Origin: Paenibacillus ginsengarvi
GTDB taxonomy: Bacteria > Bacillota > Bacilli > Paenibacillales > NBRC-103111
Assembly: GCF_003626695.1 (NCBI RefSeq)
Contig: NZ_RBAH01000002.1
Span: 1-64,000 of the forward strand
DNA: 64,000 nt
Direction: 5' to 3'
Below the pieces are notes generated by a model that did no database searches, had not been told where the DNA came from, and was given only the letters and a program-made list of their open reading frames with translations. Below, piece after piece: positions 1 to 6,914 of the stretch; position 1 is the stretch's first letter; the number at the start of each line of letters is the position of its first letter. Made by a program: the position numbers and the translations under genes.

Positions 1-192
1 CATGGTTGCTCGACACTTCCATGATACCAAACAAAGAGGGTGTTTTTTTGTCAATCAATAGAAAAAGAGGCTTTGGCTCTTAGAACCACAATGGATTCGA
101 CCTATTTTGTTGCTGCGAAAGTTGAGTAAATAAGTATCTTCATACAGAGAAAAGTTTTCCACCAGAAATCATTAGGGAGTATTTACTATAGC
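1..192. other. Left edge, no gene recognised
   Basis: No reading frame here has both a plausible start and a ribosome site, and both strands hold frequent stops. A T-run near position 42-49 could be the tail of a terminator of a gene that lies outside the window, but I cannot identify a convincing stem. Nothing else is supported. Confidence 0.4.
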
Positions 193-813
193 TCAATAAG
201 TAAAAGGTCTTATCTTGTTATTCGCAGCCTGTTTGAGTCTTTTTTCAAGATCGTTAATGCTTGCTCCTTTGAAAGATTGATAAAGCGGATGTTTAGTTTT
301 GGAATCAATTTTTCCATTCTTTAATAACCAGATACCTTCTTTGGGCATATACGGCCAGTAATTGCCATCAGACGTTTTACTTAGAATAAGGAGCGCTTCG
401 TCTCCCTCATTTAGCATAGTAATTTCTTCAGAATCTGTAACCTTGCTAAACTGTAGTAGGGTTACTTCTTTATTTTCCGGTACTTCGCCATAAATTACTT
501 CATTAACTTTAATGGTTAAGGGTGTGACATCATAAGTATAATTGGCTCTGTTTCCCAGATTGGCGTCACGTTTAACGTTTTCCCCAATTTTCTCGACTTT
601 CCCACGGATAATAAGATTAACTGCGTACATTTCTTCTTCTAAAGTATTATTATTTTCGACCAGTGCAGAAGATGAATGGTTGTCCGTGTGATCGGTGCGA
701 ATAAGATTGGCAATATGCTTGGAACCAAAAGAACTTTGCTCAAAAATAGCACCAAGAACGATTGCTGCAGTCAAAGAAGCCACAACTATATTTTTTTTTT
801 CATAAAAATCCAT
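193..813 (-). CDS. Membrane-anchored hypothetical protein
   Basis: About 206 residues if translation begins at the ATG at 813. The N terminus (KKNIVVASLTAAIVLGAIF) is a hydrophobic signal or anchor segment, and the rest is a hydrophilic, probably extracytoplasmic domain of mixed charge with the run VTLLQF and a GDEALLIL strand. I do not recognise the family. The start is doubtful: the good ribosome site GGAAGG sits directly against this ATG, whereas it is ideally spaced (10 bases) from a second ATG at 804 that opens a frame ended after five codons because a run of ten A follows it. With eleven A the second ATG would read straight into this gene as MKKKNIVV. The frame can also be extended upstream to a TTG at 849, but no ribosome site precedes it. 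The neighbour at 918 is divergent. Confidence 0.6.
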   Translation of the reverse strand: MDFYEKKNIVVASLTAAIVLGAIFEQSSFGSKHIANLIRTDHTDNHSSSALVENNNTLEEEMYAVNLIIRGKVEKIGENVKRDANLGNRANYTYDVTPLTIKVNEVIYGEVPENKEVTLLQFSKVTDSEEITMLNEGDEALLILSKTSDGNYWPYMPKEGIWLLKNGKIDSKTKHPLYQSFKGASINDLEKRLKQAANNKIRPFTY

Positions 814-917
814 CCTTCCATTTACAGTGACTGTCCGATATACCCGCAAGTATCCGTATGGGGACGGTTCGATCCGGCTAGTGGAAGCGCTTGTACCGGT
901 GTTTAGAGGAGGAAAAG

Positions 918-1307
918 ATGAAGCAGTTTCTCATGATCATGTTCACTTTGATGCTTGTTCTGCCCGGCTGTTCCAAAGAGGATTACAGTAAAGAATTGAA
1001 TACAGGTTTATCCGAGGCCGAAGCCAAGTTTCGAGAAAAAGATATCATTCAAGCGGTAGCCTCTGCCTCCAGCTTCAACGACGTCGCTTTCGTGAAATTT
1101 CGATTTTTAGTAAAGAAAAACGTTGATAAAACCGAGGCGATCCAATTGGTGGATGATTTCATTGCTGCTACGCAGAAATATTCGCGATTAGACAAAAACA
1201 TTTTGGACATCACGGATATATCCTTTGATATTTTAAATACTGACGGAGTGACTTTGTACAAAGGGAGTAAGCGGACCAAAGAGCCGCTTATTCATTGGGA
1301 GAGTTAG
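918..1307 (+). CDS. Small lipoprotein of unknown function
   Basis: A 129-residue protein starting at an ATG seven to eight bases after AGAGGAGG. Residues 1-18 form a typical lipoprotein signal (KQFLMIMFTLMLVLPGC), with the lipobox LPGC giving an acylated Cys at about residue 18, so the mature protein should be tethered to the outer face of the membrane. The remainder is charged and predicted mixed helix/strand with no motif I know. It has no visible operon partner: the gene upstream is divergent and the AraC gene downstream is convergent, and the two 3' ends overlap by 20 bases (1288-1307). No separate terminator is visible between them. Confidence 0.7.
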   Translation: MKQFLMIMFTLMLVLPGCSKEDYSKELNTGLSEAEAKFREKDIIQAVASASSFNDVAFVKFRFLVKKNVDKTEAIQLVDDFIAATQKYSRLDKNILDITDISFDILNTDGVTLYKGSKRTKEPLIHWES

Positions 1308-2193
1308 GCCGGTTCGGATACAGGTCCGAGGTGCTGCACCGTTTTTTGTACGACAAAGGCGTCTCCTTCACCAGCCTCCCAAATTCCCGGTAGAAGGAAG
1401 AGGTGCTTTGAAATCCGCATTGCTCGCAGATGTCCTCGACGGGCAGATCCGTTTGCACCAGCAGTCTCTGCGCAGCCTGCACGCGTAGTTGGAGCAAATA
1501 CGTTTTGAATCTTTCCCCCATAACCTCGGCAAACAGATGACGGGCCCGCGAAGGGCTGAGCGACATCGCTTTGGCGACATCGTCAAGACCGATGTTCTCC
1601 TGATAATGCGTTTGAATAAAGGCAAGACCCATGCGGACCGTTGCATATTTGTTGTAAAAGGGCTGCCAGACTCCGTCCGTTTCAGCATGATAATGACGAA
1701 GAAGCAGCGAACAAATGTGATACAGCAAACTTTTGACAAGCGTGCCGTAAGCCGGGCGGCGCTCCGAAAGCTCTTCCCGCATGTGCAAAATAAGCTTGCC
1801 GATCTCGCGAGCTACCGGGAGCTGTCCCGGTATGCGGTGCGTAAAGCGGTCACGGTCGTATAGAAACGGGCGGAGCAGCTGAAAATCTAACTGCTCGATC
1901 GTTGATGCTTGGAAAAATAAAAACAAATTCGAGCAGGTAAAGCCTCTGTACGATTTCGACGTATGCCGCTCGGTATTGTTAACGATGACAAGATCGCCGG
2001 GGCCGAGGTCGTATTCCCGGTTTTTGAAATAAAACACGCCTTTACCGGAGAGGCAGCAGCAGATCTCCAAGGCATCGTGCCAATGCGGAATTTCCGGAAT
2101 AGTCGGCAGCGTCCATGGAACAAGGGATACCCCCGTCTCCGCACTCGGCAAATGGTTGTTCCGTATCGCTTCGACAGATTGAATGATGTCCAC
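1288..2193 (-). CDS. AraC-family regulator with N-terminal cupin
   Basis: 301 residues from a GTG start. The first half has the cupin-type sensor pattern of AraC regulators of carbohydrate genes (IPHWHDALEICCCLSGKG, then a GPGDLVIVN strand). The C-terminal third carries two helix-turn-helix motifs: DDVAKAMSLSPSRARHLFAEV and VEDICEQCGFQSTSSFYREFG, ending in the usual TPLSYKKR tail. Family knowledge says such proteins bind a small ligand in the cupin and activate a nearby promoter. It is divergent from the phytanoyl-CoA dioxygenase gene at 2398 with about 200 bases between the starts, so that gene is the likely target. Its 3' end overlaps the convergent lipoprotein gene by 20 bases. Confidence 0.9.
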   Translation of the reverse strand: MDIIQSVEAIRNNHLPSAETGVSLVPWTLPTIPEIPHWHDALEICCCLSGKGVFYFKNREYDLGPGDLVIVNNTERHTSKSYRGFTCSNLFLFFQASTIEQLDFQLLRPFLYDRDRFTHRIPGQLPVAREIGKLILHMREELSERRPAYGTLVKSLLYHICSLLLRHYHAETDGVWQPFYNKYATVRMGLAFIQTHYQENIGLDDVAKAMSLSPSRARHLFAEVMGERFKTYLLQLRVQAAQRLLVQTDLPVEDICEQCGFQSTSSFYREFGRLVKETPLSYKKRCSTSDLYPNRPNSPNE

Positions 2194-2397
2194 TCGTCAC
2201 AGCCCCCGCCTTTCCTCTGTTACGTCTCCAGTATAGGACGATGCCGCTCGCCATTCAATACATTCGAAGGATGCAGCCGTTTTTGGGAATAAAAGAGACG
2301 CTGCTGCCATTGTTTCCCAAACGGAAAGTTTTTAAGATAAAGTCACGGTCGGCGATCAGATATCGTGCCGGCGATTGAAAACAAGGAGGTCTTTTCT

Positions 2398-3258
2398 TTG
2401 ACCACTCAGTCGAAATTGCCTTACCGCTTCGAATTCGACAAGGACGAATTGCGGAGCATCGTGGAATGCAACGAGCAGCACGGCTTTGCCATTGTAAAAG
2501 GGATGCTGCCCCCGGAGACGGTGGAGATGCTGAAAGCGGAGGTGCGCCGCGTGCTTGAGCCTGTTGTGCAGTCAACCGGCGTCATCACGTATACGCATAC
2601 CCAGTTCATCGAGCATTCTCCCGCTTACGCGTCATTAATGACCTATGAGCCGTATATGCGCATCGCTCGTGCGCTCAATGATGACGAACCGATCACATTA
2701 AACCGTTCGGCCGCCATCTACAAAATGGCGGGCTGCGGCCCGATGGCGTGGCACACGGACTGGGGGCCGCTCGAGCACCCGTACGATACCAATGCGGTTT
2801 TAAACAATTCAGGGGCAAACTCCATGTGGTTTTATTTGAACGGCATCGACGACGTTCGGGGAGGGCTGGCGATTATCCCTGACTCCCATACGGAAGATTG
2901 GGAAGCTCCCCAAGGTTTCGCCTTTACGGGCAAGAAAAAGTCGTTTTACCGGAAAGGAGCGGCGACGACCCCTCATACGCGTATGGACGATGTGCCGGGA
3001 GCCATGCCGGTCATCGCCGAGCCGGGGGATATGATCCTGTTCGCCGAGCGGACGTATCACGGCGTATATCCGCACCGGGGAACCGAAACGCGGCTGAGCT
3101 GCGGAATGAGCTTCCGCAAAAAAAGCTACAAACCCGAGCAGGTATGGCCGCTGCCCGAATCGGCGAAGCGGTTTATCGACTCTTGCCCGCCGGAGATCCA
3201 GCCTCTTGTCGAAGGGTATCTAGGGATGAGCGGAAATTGGGTGAGCGTTCCCCGGTAA
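2398..3258 (+). CDS. Phytanoyl-CoA dioxygenase (PhyH) family oxygenase
   Basis: 286 residues when started at the TTG placed seven bases after the strong site AAGGAGGT (2383-2390); an upstream in-frame GTG at 2365 has no ribosome site. The Fe(II)-binding facial triad of 2-oxoglutarate dioxygenases is visible as H119-T-D121 in MAWHTDWGP and a distal His in ERTYHGVYPHRG, with the Arg of RGTETRLS positioned to bind the 2-oxoglutarate carboxylate. The protein is therefore likely an active cytosolic hydroxylase; in Paenibacillaceae such genes often sit beside AraC regulators, as here with the divergent gene at 2193. The substrate cannot be deduced. Confidence 0.88.
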   Translation: MTTQSKLPYRFEFDKDELRSIVECNEQHGFAIVKGMLPPETVEMLKAEVRRVLEPVVQSTGVITYTHTQFIEHSPAYASLMTYEPYMRIARALNDDEPITLNRSAAIYKMAGCGPMAWHTDWGPLEHPYDTNAVLNNSGANSMWFYLNGIDDVRGGLAIIPDSHTEDWEAPQGFAFTGKKKSFYRKGAATTPHTRMDDVPGAMPVIAEPGDMILFAERTYHGVYPHRGTETRLSCGMSFRKKSYKPEQVWPLPESAKRFIDSCPPEIQPLVEGYLGMSGNWVSVPR

Positions 3259-3415
3259 AGGATGTAAGGGTACGTTATGAAATAACGGCAAAGTGAAGAC
3301 AGTATAAGCAGGCTCCGGACAGGGCAAGGCAGGGCGGTCTTGGGCCTGTTTCCTGATTGTTTCTTCCAGCATAAAGGCATACATGCTATGCGTCAGTCAT
3401 CAGTATATTATTAGG

Positions 3416-3425
3416 CAAACGTTTG
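3416..3425. promoter_or_regulatory. Palindromic operator-like site upstream of Nudix genes
   Basis: The perfect 10-base palindrome CAAACGTTTG lies 58 bases before the first Nudix start and just after an AT-rich stretch resembling a -10 region (TATATTAT). LacI-family operators often have this central CG symmetry, but no LacI gene is in the window. Assignment is tentative. Confidence 0.3.
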
Positions 3426-3482
3426 TTATGGAAAGGAGATATTGATGTTAGCATTTAGGTTAATGAACGGGAGGAGAGCTAA

Positions 3483-3893
3483 GTGCTACCAAAACATTTT
3501 ATTTCCGCAGCAGCAATCGTGCTCAATGAGCATAACGAGATCTTGCTGATCAAAGGCCCGGATCGCGGCTGGGAAATGCCGGGTGGCGTAGTTGAAGAAG
3601 GCGAGTCGCTCAGGCAGGCAGCGATCCGAGAAACCAAGGAAGAAAGCGGGATCGAGATAGAGGTCACAACATTTTGCGGTATATTTCAAAATGTGCCTCA
3701 GTCCATTTGTAACACGTTATTTCTAGGCCGACCGGTCGGCGGACAATTAACCACCAGTCCCGAGTCGCTGGAAGTAGGTTTTTTCCCGATTGAAGCTGCG
3801 TTAGAGATGGTGACTTGGGGCAATTTCAGGCAAAGAATCGAGTATTGTTTGCAGGAAGAGCGTCATCCCTTTTATGTGGAGTTTCAATTATGA
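3483..3893 (+). CDS. Nudix hydrolase
   Basis: 136 residues from a GTG that follows GGGAGGAG. The complete Nudix box is visible around residues 36-58: GGVVEEGESLRQAAIRETKE followed by ESGI, fitting Gx5Ex7REUxEExGU, so metal-dependent cleavage of a nucleoside diphosphate-linked substrate is expected. The protein is short, single domain and probably cytosolic. A second, different Nudix gene starts 16 bases after its stop, so the two are likely one transcript. An ATG at 3445 with a good AAGGAGAT site opens a 34-codon frame that overlaps this start out of frame; it might couple translation but does not look like a protein. Confidence 0.88.
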   Translation: MLPKHFISAAAIVLNEHNEILLIKGPDRGWEMPGGVVEEGESLRQAAIRETKEESGIEIEVTTFCGIFQNVPQSICNTLFLGRPVGGQLTTSPESLEVGFFPIEAALEMVTWGNFRQRIEYCLQEERHPFYVEFQL

Positions 3894-3909
3894 GCTGGAG
3901 TGATGCCGA

Positions 3910-4386
3910 ATGGAATATGAACCACCCAAGCACATCGTTTCCGTTTCCGCCTTATTAAGGAACGCTAATCATGAGGTTTTATTGCTTAGGACGCATTGGC
4001 GTTCGGATACATGGGAGATGCCTGGCGGAAATGTGGAGGCAGGGGAAGCTTTGGACAAGGCGGTATGCCGGGAATTTCTGGAGGAGACGGGGATTACGAT
4101 CCGTCCTGTAGGCATAACGGGTGTGTACTATAATGCGACGAAGCATGTATTATCGGTTGTTTTTAGAGCGGAGTACGTAAGCGGTGACATTCAGGTGCAG
4201 CCGGAAGAAATTGTAGAAGCCAAGTATATCGCACTATCTGAAGCTAACATAGACCAATACATAACTCGACCGCAGCAAAAATCCCGCACACTCGATGCGA
4301 TGAAGGCACAGTGTATTGTTCCGTATGAAACGTGGGCAGTCGATCCGGCCTATAACTTGGTATCCAGACTATTCAACGAGTTATAG
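3910..4386 (+). CDS. Nudix hydrolase
   Basis: 158 residues from an ATG. The Nudix box reads GGNVEAGEALDKAVCREFLE then ETGI at about residues 39-62, with all catalytic Glu and the Arg present. The N terminus (HIVSVSALLRNANHEVLLL) is the usual first strand of MutT-like ADP-sugar or house-cleaning hydrolases. It follows another Nudix gene by 16 bases but shares little beyond the box, so the pair is probably an old duplication or two specificities in one operon. Substrate unknown. Confidence 0.88.
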   Translation: MEYEPPKHIVSVSALLRNANHEVLLLRTHWRSDTWEMPGGNVEAGEALDKAVCREFLEETGITIRPVGITGVYYNATKHVLSVVFRAEYVSGDIQVQPEEIVEAKYIALSEANIDQYITRPQQKSRTLDAMKAQCIVPYETWAVDPAYNLVSRLFNEL

Positions 4387-4700
4387 ACGAGCGGTAGTTA
4401 CAGTTAATACTTCCCCGTTATCAATGAGCCTGTTTAGCGCCAGAAGAACGCCGGATTGGCACCCGGCCAGCCGGGTCGTGGGTGAGCGGAAGGCCGGAAT
4501 ATAACGAGAAAATAAAGGAAATGTAAAGGGAATTTGGAAACGGCATAGAAGTAGTTAAGGAATCCAGGAAGGGAGGCTCACGTATGGAAAAATACAAATC
4601 TCTCTGCTAGTAAAGCTTCTTACAAGGAGGGATTACGTATGTTATGATATTCTGCCCCTATTCTAACGTAAGGAAGAATCCATGATAGGGGAGGATTAGT
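4387..4700 (+). promoter_or_regulatory. Leader region with two aborted SD-ATG units
   Basis: No real gene is seen in this 314-base gap. It holds a tight hairpin (ACCCGGC at 4461 pairing with GCCGGGT at 4470) without a T-run. Then come two good ribosome sites each followed by an ATG that stops at once: GGGAGG then ATG at about 4584 with an 8-codon frame ending TAG, and AAGGAGGG then ATG at about 4639 with a 2-codon frame (ATG TTA TGA). The true gene starts at 4701 behind a third site, GGGGAGG. The tiny frames could be regulatory leader peptides or remnants of an eroded gene; I cannot decide which. Confidence 0.35.
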
Positions 4701-5360
4701 ATGAATATCGCTGACTACATCTTGAAGCATCATCTGAAAAACGTATACGTGATTACGGGCCTGGCCTGCGGCGGGAAGTCAACGGTTAGCAAGTATTTGG
4801 CGGATAAATATGATTTGATTTTACTGGATTGGGACAAACAATTTGCTTCGTATCAGGCATTGGTCGATCCGCGATATCAACCGGCCATGAGCCGGAGACC
4901 AACGTTTGCATCTTGGGAAGAGTATTTCATGAGGCCGCCCGAACCATTTTCGGCTGGATGCAACGTTTCGGGAACAAACCGACATGGTCATTGCGCATCT
5001 CCTTTCCCTTTCAGGGAATACGGAAACAAACGAATTATGGTCGACGGCTTCTTCTCGGTTGAAATTTTGAAGGAAATATCGGATTACAGCAGAGTCGTAT
5101 TCCTGCTTTCCTCCGAGGAAGTGGTCCGCCACGACTATTTCAACCGGGAATGCAAACGGGATATGTACGAATGTATCAAAGGTCTGAACGATCCGGAGGC
5201 CGCTTTCGAGAACGTTTTCCAAACTATGTTTTACAAGGCGGATGAAAACGAGAAAGCCATTCGCGAAAGCGGGTTTAGATGGTTCAAGCGGGAAACTCTA
5301 GGGACCGACCCGATGGACACGATCAAGCAAATCGAAGAGCATTTCGGCTTTAACAAATAA
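4701..5360 (+). CDS. P-loop kinase-like protein, internal frame disturbance
   Basis: 219 residues read through from an ATG eight bases after GGGGAGG. A Walker A motif GLACGGKST lies at residues 20-28 and the hydrophobic strand RIMVDGFFSVEIL resembles the second conserved strand of small nucleotide or antibiotic kinases; the exact substrate is unknown. Between about 4954 and 5031 the product AGCNVSGTNRHGHC is Cys, His and Gly rich and unlike a folded kinase, while the +1 frame of the same bases reads LDATFREQTDMVIAHLLSLS, an amphipathic helix that fits the fold much better. This is what a pair of compensating one-base shifts would leave. The gene is followed by a terminator. It may be a partly damaged but open gene. 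Confidence 0.65.
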   Translation: MNIADYILKHHLKNVYVITGLACGGKSTVSKYLADKYDLILLDWDKQFASYQALVDPRYQPAMSRRPTFASWEEYFMRPPEPFSAGCNVSGTNRHGHCASPFPFREYGNKRIMVDGFFSVEILKEISDYSRVVFLLSSEEVVRHDYFNRECKRDMYECIKGLNDPEAAFENVFQTMFYKADENEKAIRESGFRWFKRETLGTDPMDTIKQIEEHFGFNK

Positions 5361-5372
5361 AGGAACAGGTCT

Positions 5373-5400
5373 GGCCTGCTACAACGGGTCAGGCCTTTTC
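5373..5400 (+). terminator. Intrinsic terminator after kinase-like gene
   Basis: GGCCTG at 5373 pairs with CAGGCC at 5390, followed by TTTTC and more T-rich sequence, 13 bases after the stop of the kinase-like gene. Confidence 0.7.
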
Positions 5401-5475
5401 GATTTTATTTCGCTATTTACACGCGAACGCCCGTTTGGTATTCTTGTAGTAAAAATATGGGAATGAGGGATTGGT

Positions 5476-5856
5476 GTGGGCTTAAAGCTGAATTCGACCT
5501 ATGTAACGATTCCCGTCAGTAACTTTCAACAAGCTGTGGACTGGTACGGAGAACATTTCGGATTTATGGTAACAACAGAAGACCCCTATTACATAGAAAT
5601 GCGAAACGAATCGGGCATCAAAATTTTATTTCAACAAAATGAACATCGGCTTCATTCTCATTTTATGTATCCTGACGGTTCGGCCCAATCGTCGTTCGGG
5701 TTTATGGTCGACGATGCGGAACATGCCTATCGGTATTGCCTCGAGAAAGAAATAAGGGTTGGTACTTTTTTTGACTATCAAGGCAAATCCTTTTCATTTT
5801 ACGATCCGGACGGTAATTTCATCGAGGTTTGGAGCCTGCCGGTGAGGAAGGACTGA
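5476..5856 (+). CDS. VOC / glyoxalase-bleomycin resistance family protein
   Basis: 126 residues from a GTG after GAGGG. It has the two paired beta-alpha-beta-beta-beta modules of the vicinal oxygen chelate fold: an opening STYVTIPVSNFQQAVDWYGE and a second half with FMVDDAEHAYRYCLEKEI, closing with the diagnostic FYDPDGNFIEVW, whose Glu is a metal ligand in catalytic members. Such proteins act as lyases, dioxygenases or drug-sequestering proteins; nothing in the context fixes the role. The next gene starts only 15 bases later. Confidence 0.85.
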   Translation: MGLKLNSTYVTIPVSNFQQAVDWYGEHFGFMVTTEDPYYIEMRNESGIKILFQQNEHRLHSHFMYPDGSAQSSFGFMVDDAEHAYRYCLEKEIRVGTFFDYQGKSFSFYDPDGNFIEVWSLPVRKD

Positions 5857-5871
5857 CGAGCGATTACGCCT

Positions 5872-6117
5872 GTGACTCCTGATGCAAGCATCATTCCAAA
5901 AGGAGATGGATGGTTGGGCATTGCATTTCGATTAGGGTACGCGGCTGTGATGGTGTGGCTCATTTATGTGATGTATGCGATCCTGCACGTGGATGCTTGG
6001 AATGACGACAATCGAGCAACCGTCGGTATTTTTGTTGCTTTGGCCGGACTCGTTTTGTTCCCTGTTTATTTTGTACTTGTTTACATCCTGGGAAGACTGG
6101 TTCGAATGAAAGAATAA
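5872..6117 (+). CDS. Small two-helix membrane protein
   Basis: 81 residues from a GTG, with two clear membrane segments at about residues 21-42 (AVMVWLIYVMYAIL) and 51-74 (VGIFVALAGLVLFPVYFVLVY) joined by an acidic loop. Family not recognised. The ribosome site is weak, so the start could lie slightly downstream. It sits between the VOC gene and the unknown gene at 6131 with gaps of 15 and 13 bases, so the three probably form one operon ended by the terminator at 6720. Confidence 0.6.
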   Translation: MTPDASIIPKGDGWLGIAFRLGYAAVMVWLIYVMYAILHVDAWNDDNRATVGIFVALAGLVLFPVYFVLVYILGRLVRMKE

Positions 6118-6130
6118 GGAGAGGATCGGC

Positions 6131-6685
6131 TTGTCAAATGCAAAAGAAAAAATAGTCGAGCTGGACGTCGAAAAGATCAATATCGTCGATAAAGACGGGA
6201 ACATACGAATGTCCCTATTCAATAGCGAACGTATCCCGGACCCTGTCATAGACGGTAAAGTGGTAAGCAGGTCGGGAATACCTGGATCAGGAATGCTGTT
6301 TTACAACAATGAGGGCGACGAATGCGGAGGGCTAGTGTTTGGGAGCAAAACCTATACTTCCGAAGATTACGGAGGACAATACGCCGGCAAAACGGAATCG
6401 GTAGCTTCTTTGACCTTCGATGCTTATAAAGGCGATCAAGTTACGCATATGTATTTTCATGAGAGTACGATTGGGGAGCGCATGTACGGATACGTCCTAT
6501 ACGATCGGCCGAGCGGAGTAGCGAGAGCGCGAATGGATCGCGCCCAGGACGGGGCTGTTGGAGTCAGACTATCGGACAGCAAGGGGCAAGAGCGAATACG
6601 TCTAGTAATAGATGCAAACGATGTACCGGTACTCGAGTTTCTTAATGAAAAAGGAGAAGTGGTGTATAGTCTCCCGCCTAAATAA
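6131..6685 (+). CDS. Hypothetical soluble protein, strand-rich
   Basis: 184 residues from a TTG placed after AAGGAGAGGA. No signal peptide, no transmembrane helix and no motif I recognise. The sequence is built from short hydrophobic strands alternating with turns, and two regions have a similar pattern: NIVDKDGNIRMSLFNSE near residues 17-33 and VGVRLSDSKGQERIRLVIDA near residues 143-162. This suggests a beta-sandwich or beta-helix made of internal repeats. It is the last gene before a strong terminator and follows a small membrane protein by 13 bases. Confidence 0.65.
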   Translation: MSNAKEKIVELDVEKINIVDKDGNIRMSLFNSERIPDPVIDGKVVSRSGIPGSGMLFYNNEGDECGGLVFGSKTYTSEDYGGQYAGKTESVASLTFDAYKGDQVTHMYFHESTIGERMYGYVLYDRPSGVARARMDRAQDGAVGVRLSDSKGQERIRLVIDANDVPVLEFLNEKGEVVYSLPPK

Positions 6686-6719
6686 TAGATGATAGAGGCG
6701 GGAAATTAAAGGAATGCAG

Positions 6720-6754
6720 AGCTGCAGGAAAGGTACCTTTCCTGCAGCTGTTTT
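6720..6754 (+). terminator. Strong intrinsic terminator
   Basis: A perfect 30-base palindrome at 6720-6749 (arm AGCTGCAGGAAAGGT) is followed by G and TTTTC, 34 bases after the stop of the 6131 gene. Confidence 0.85.
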
Positions 6755-6914
6755 CATTTGAACGTTGCAGAAGCTTGAAGTTTTTTTAAATTCTTTCATT
6801 GAACCGTATTATAATGAAAATAGCAAATGATATTCTATGGTGGGGAATCCTTACGCCGAACCGGCCCATCTGATGGCTACGGCAGCCACCTCAAGTATAG
6901 GGAGATTCTAGAAC

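Noticed and set aside
3445..3549. 34-codon frame with a good ribosome site overlapping the first Nudix gene
   Set aside because: Product is not protein-like and the main frame has a complete Nudix box; at most it couples translation.
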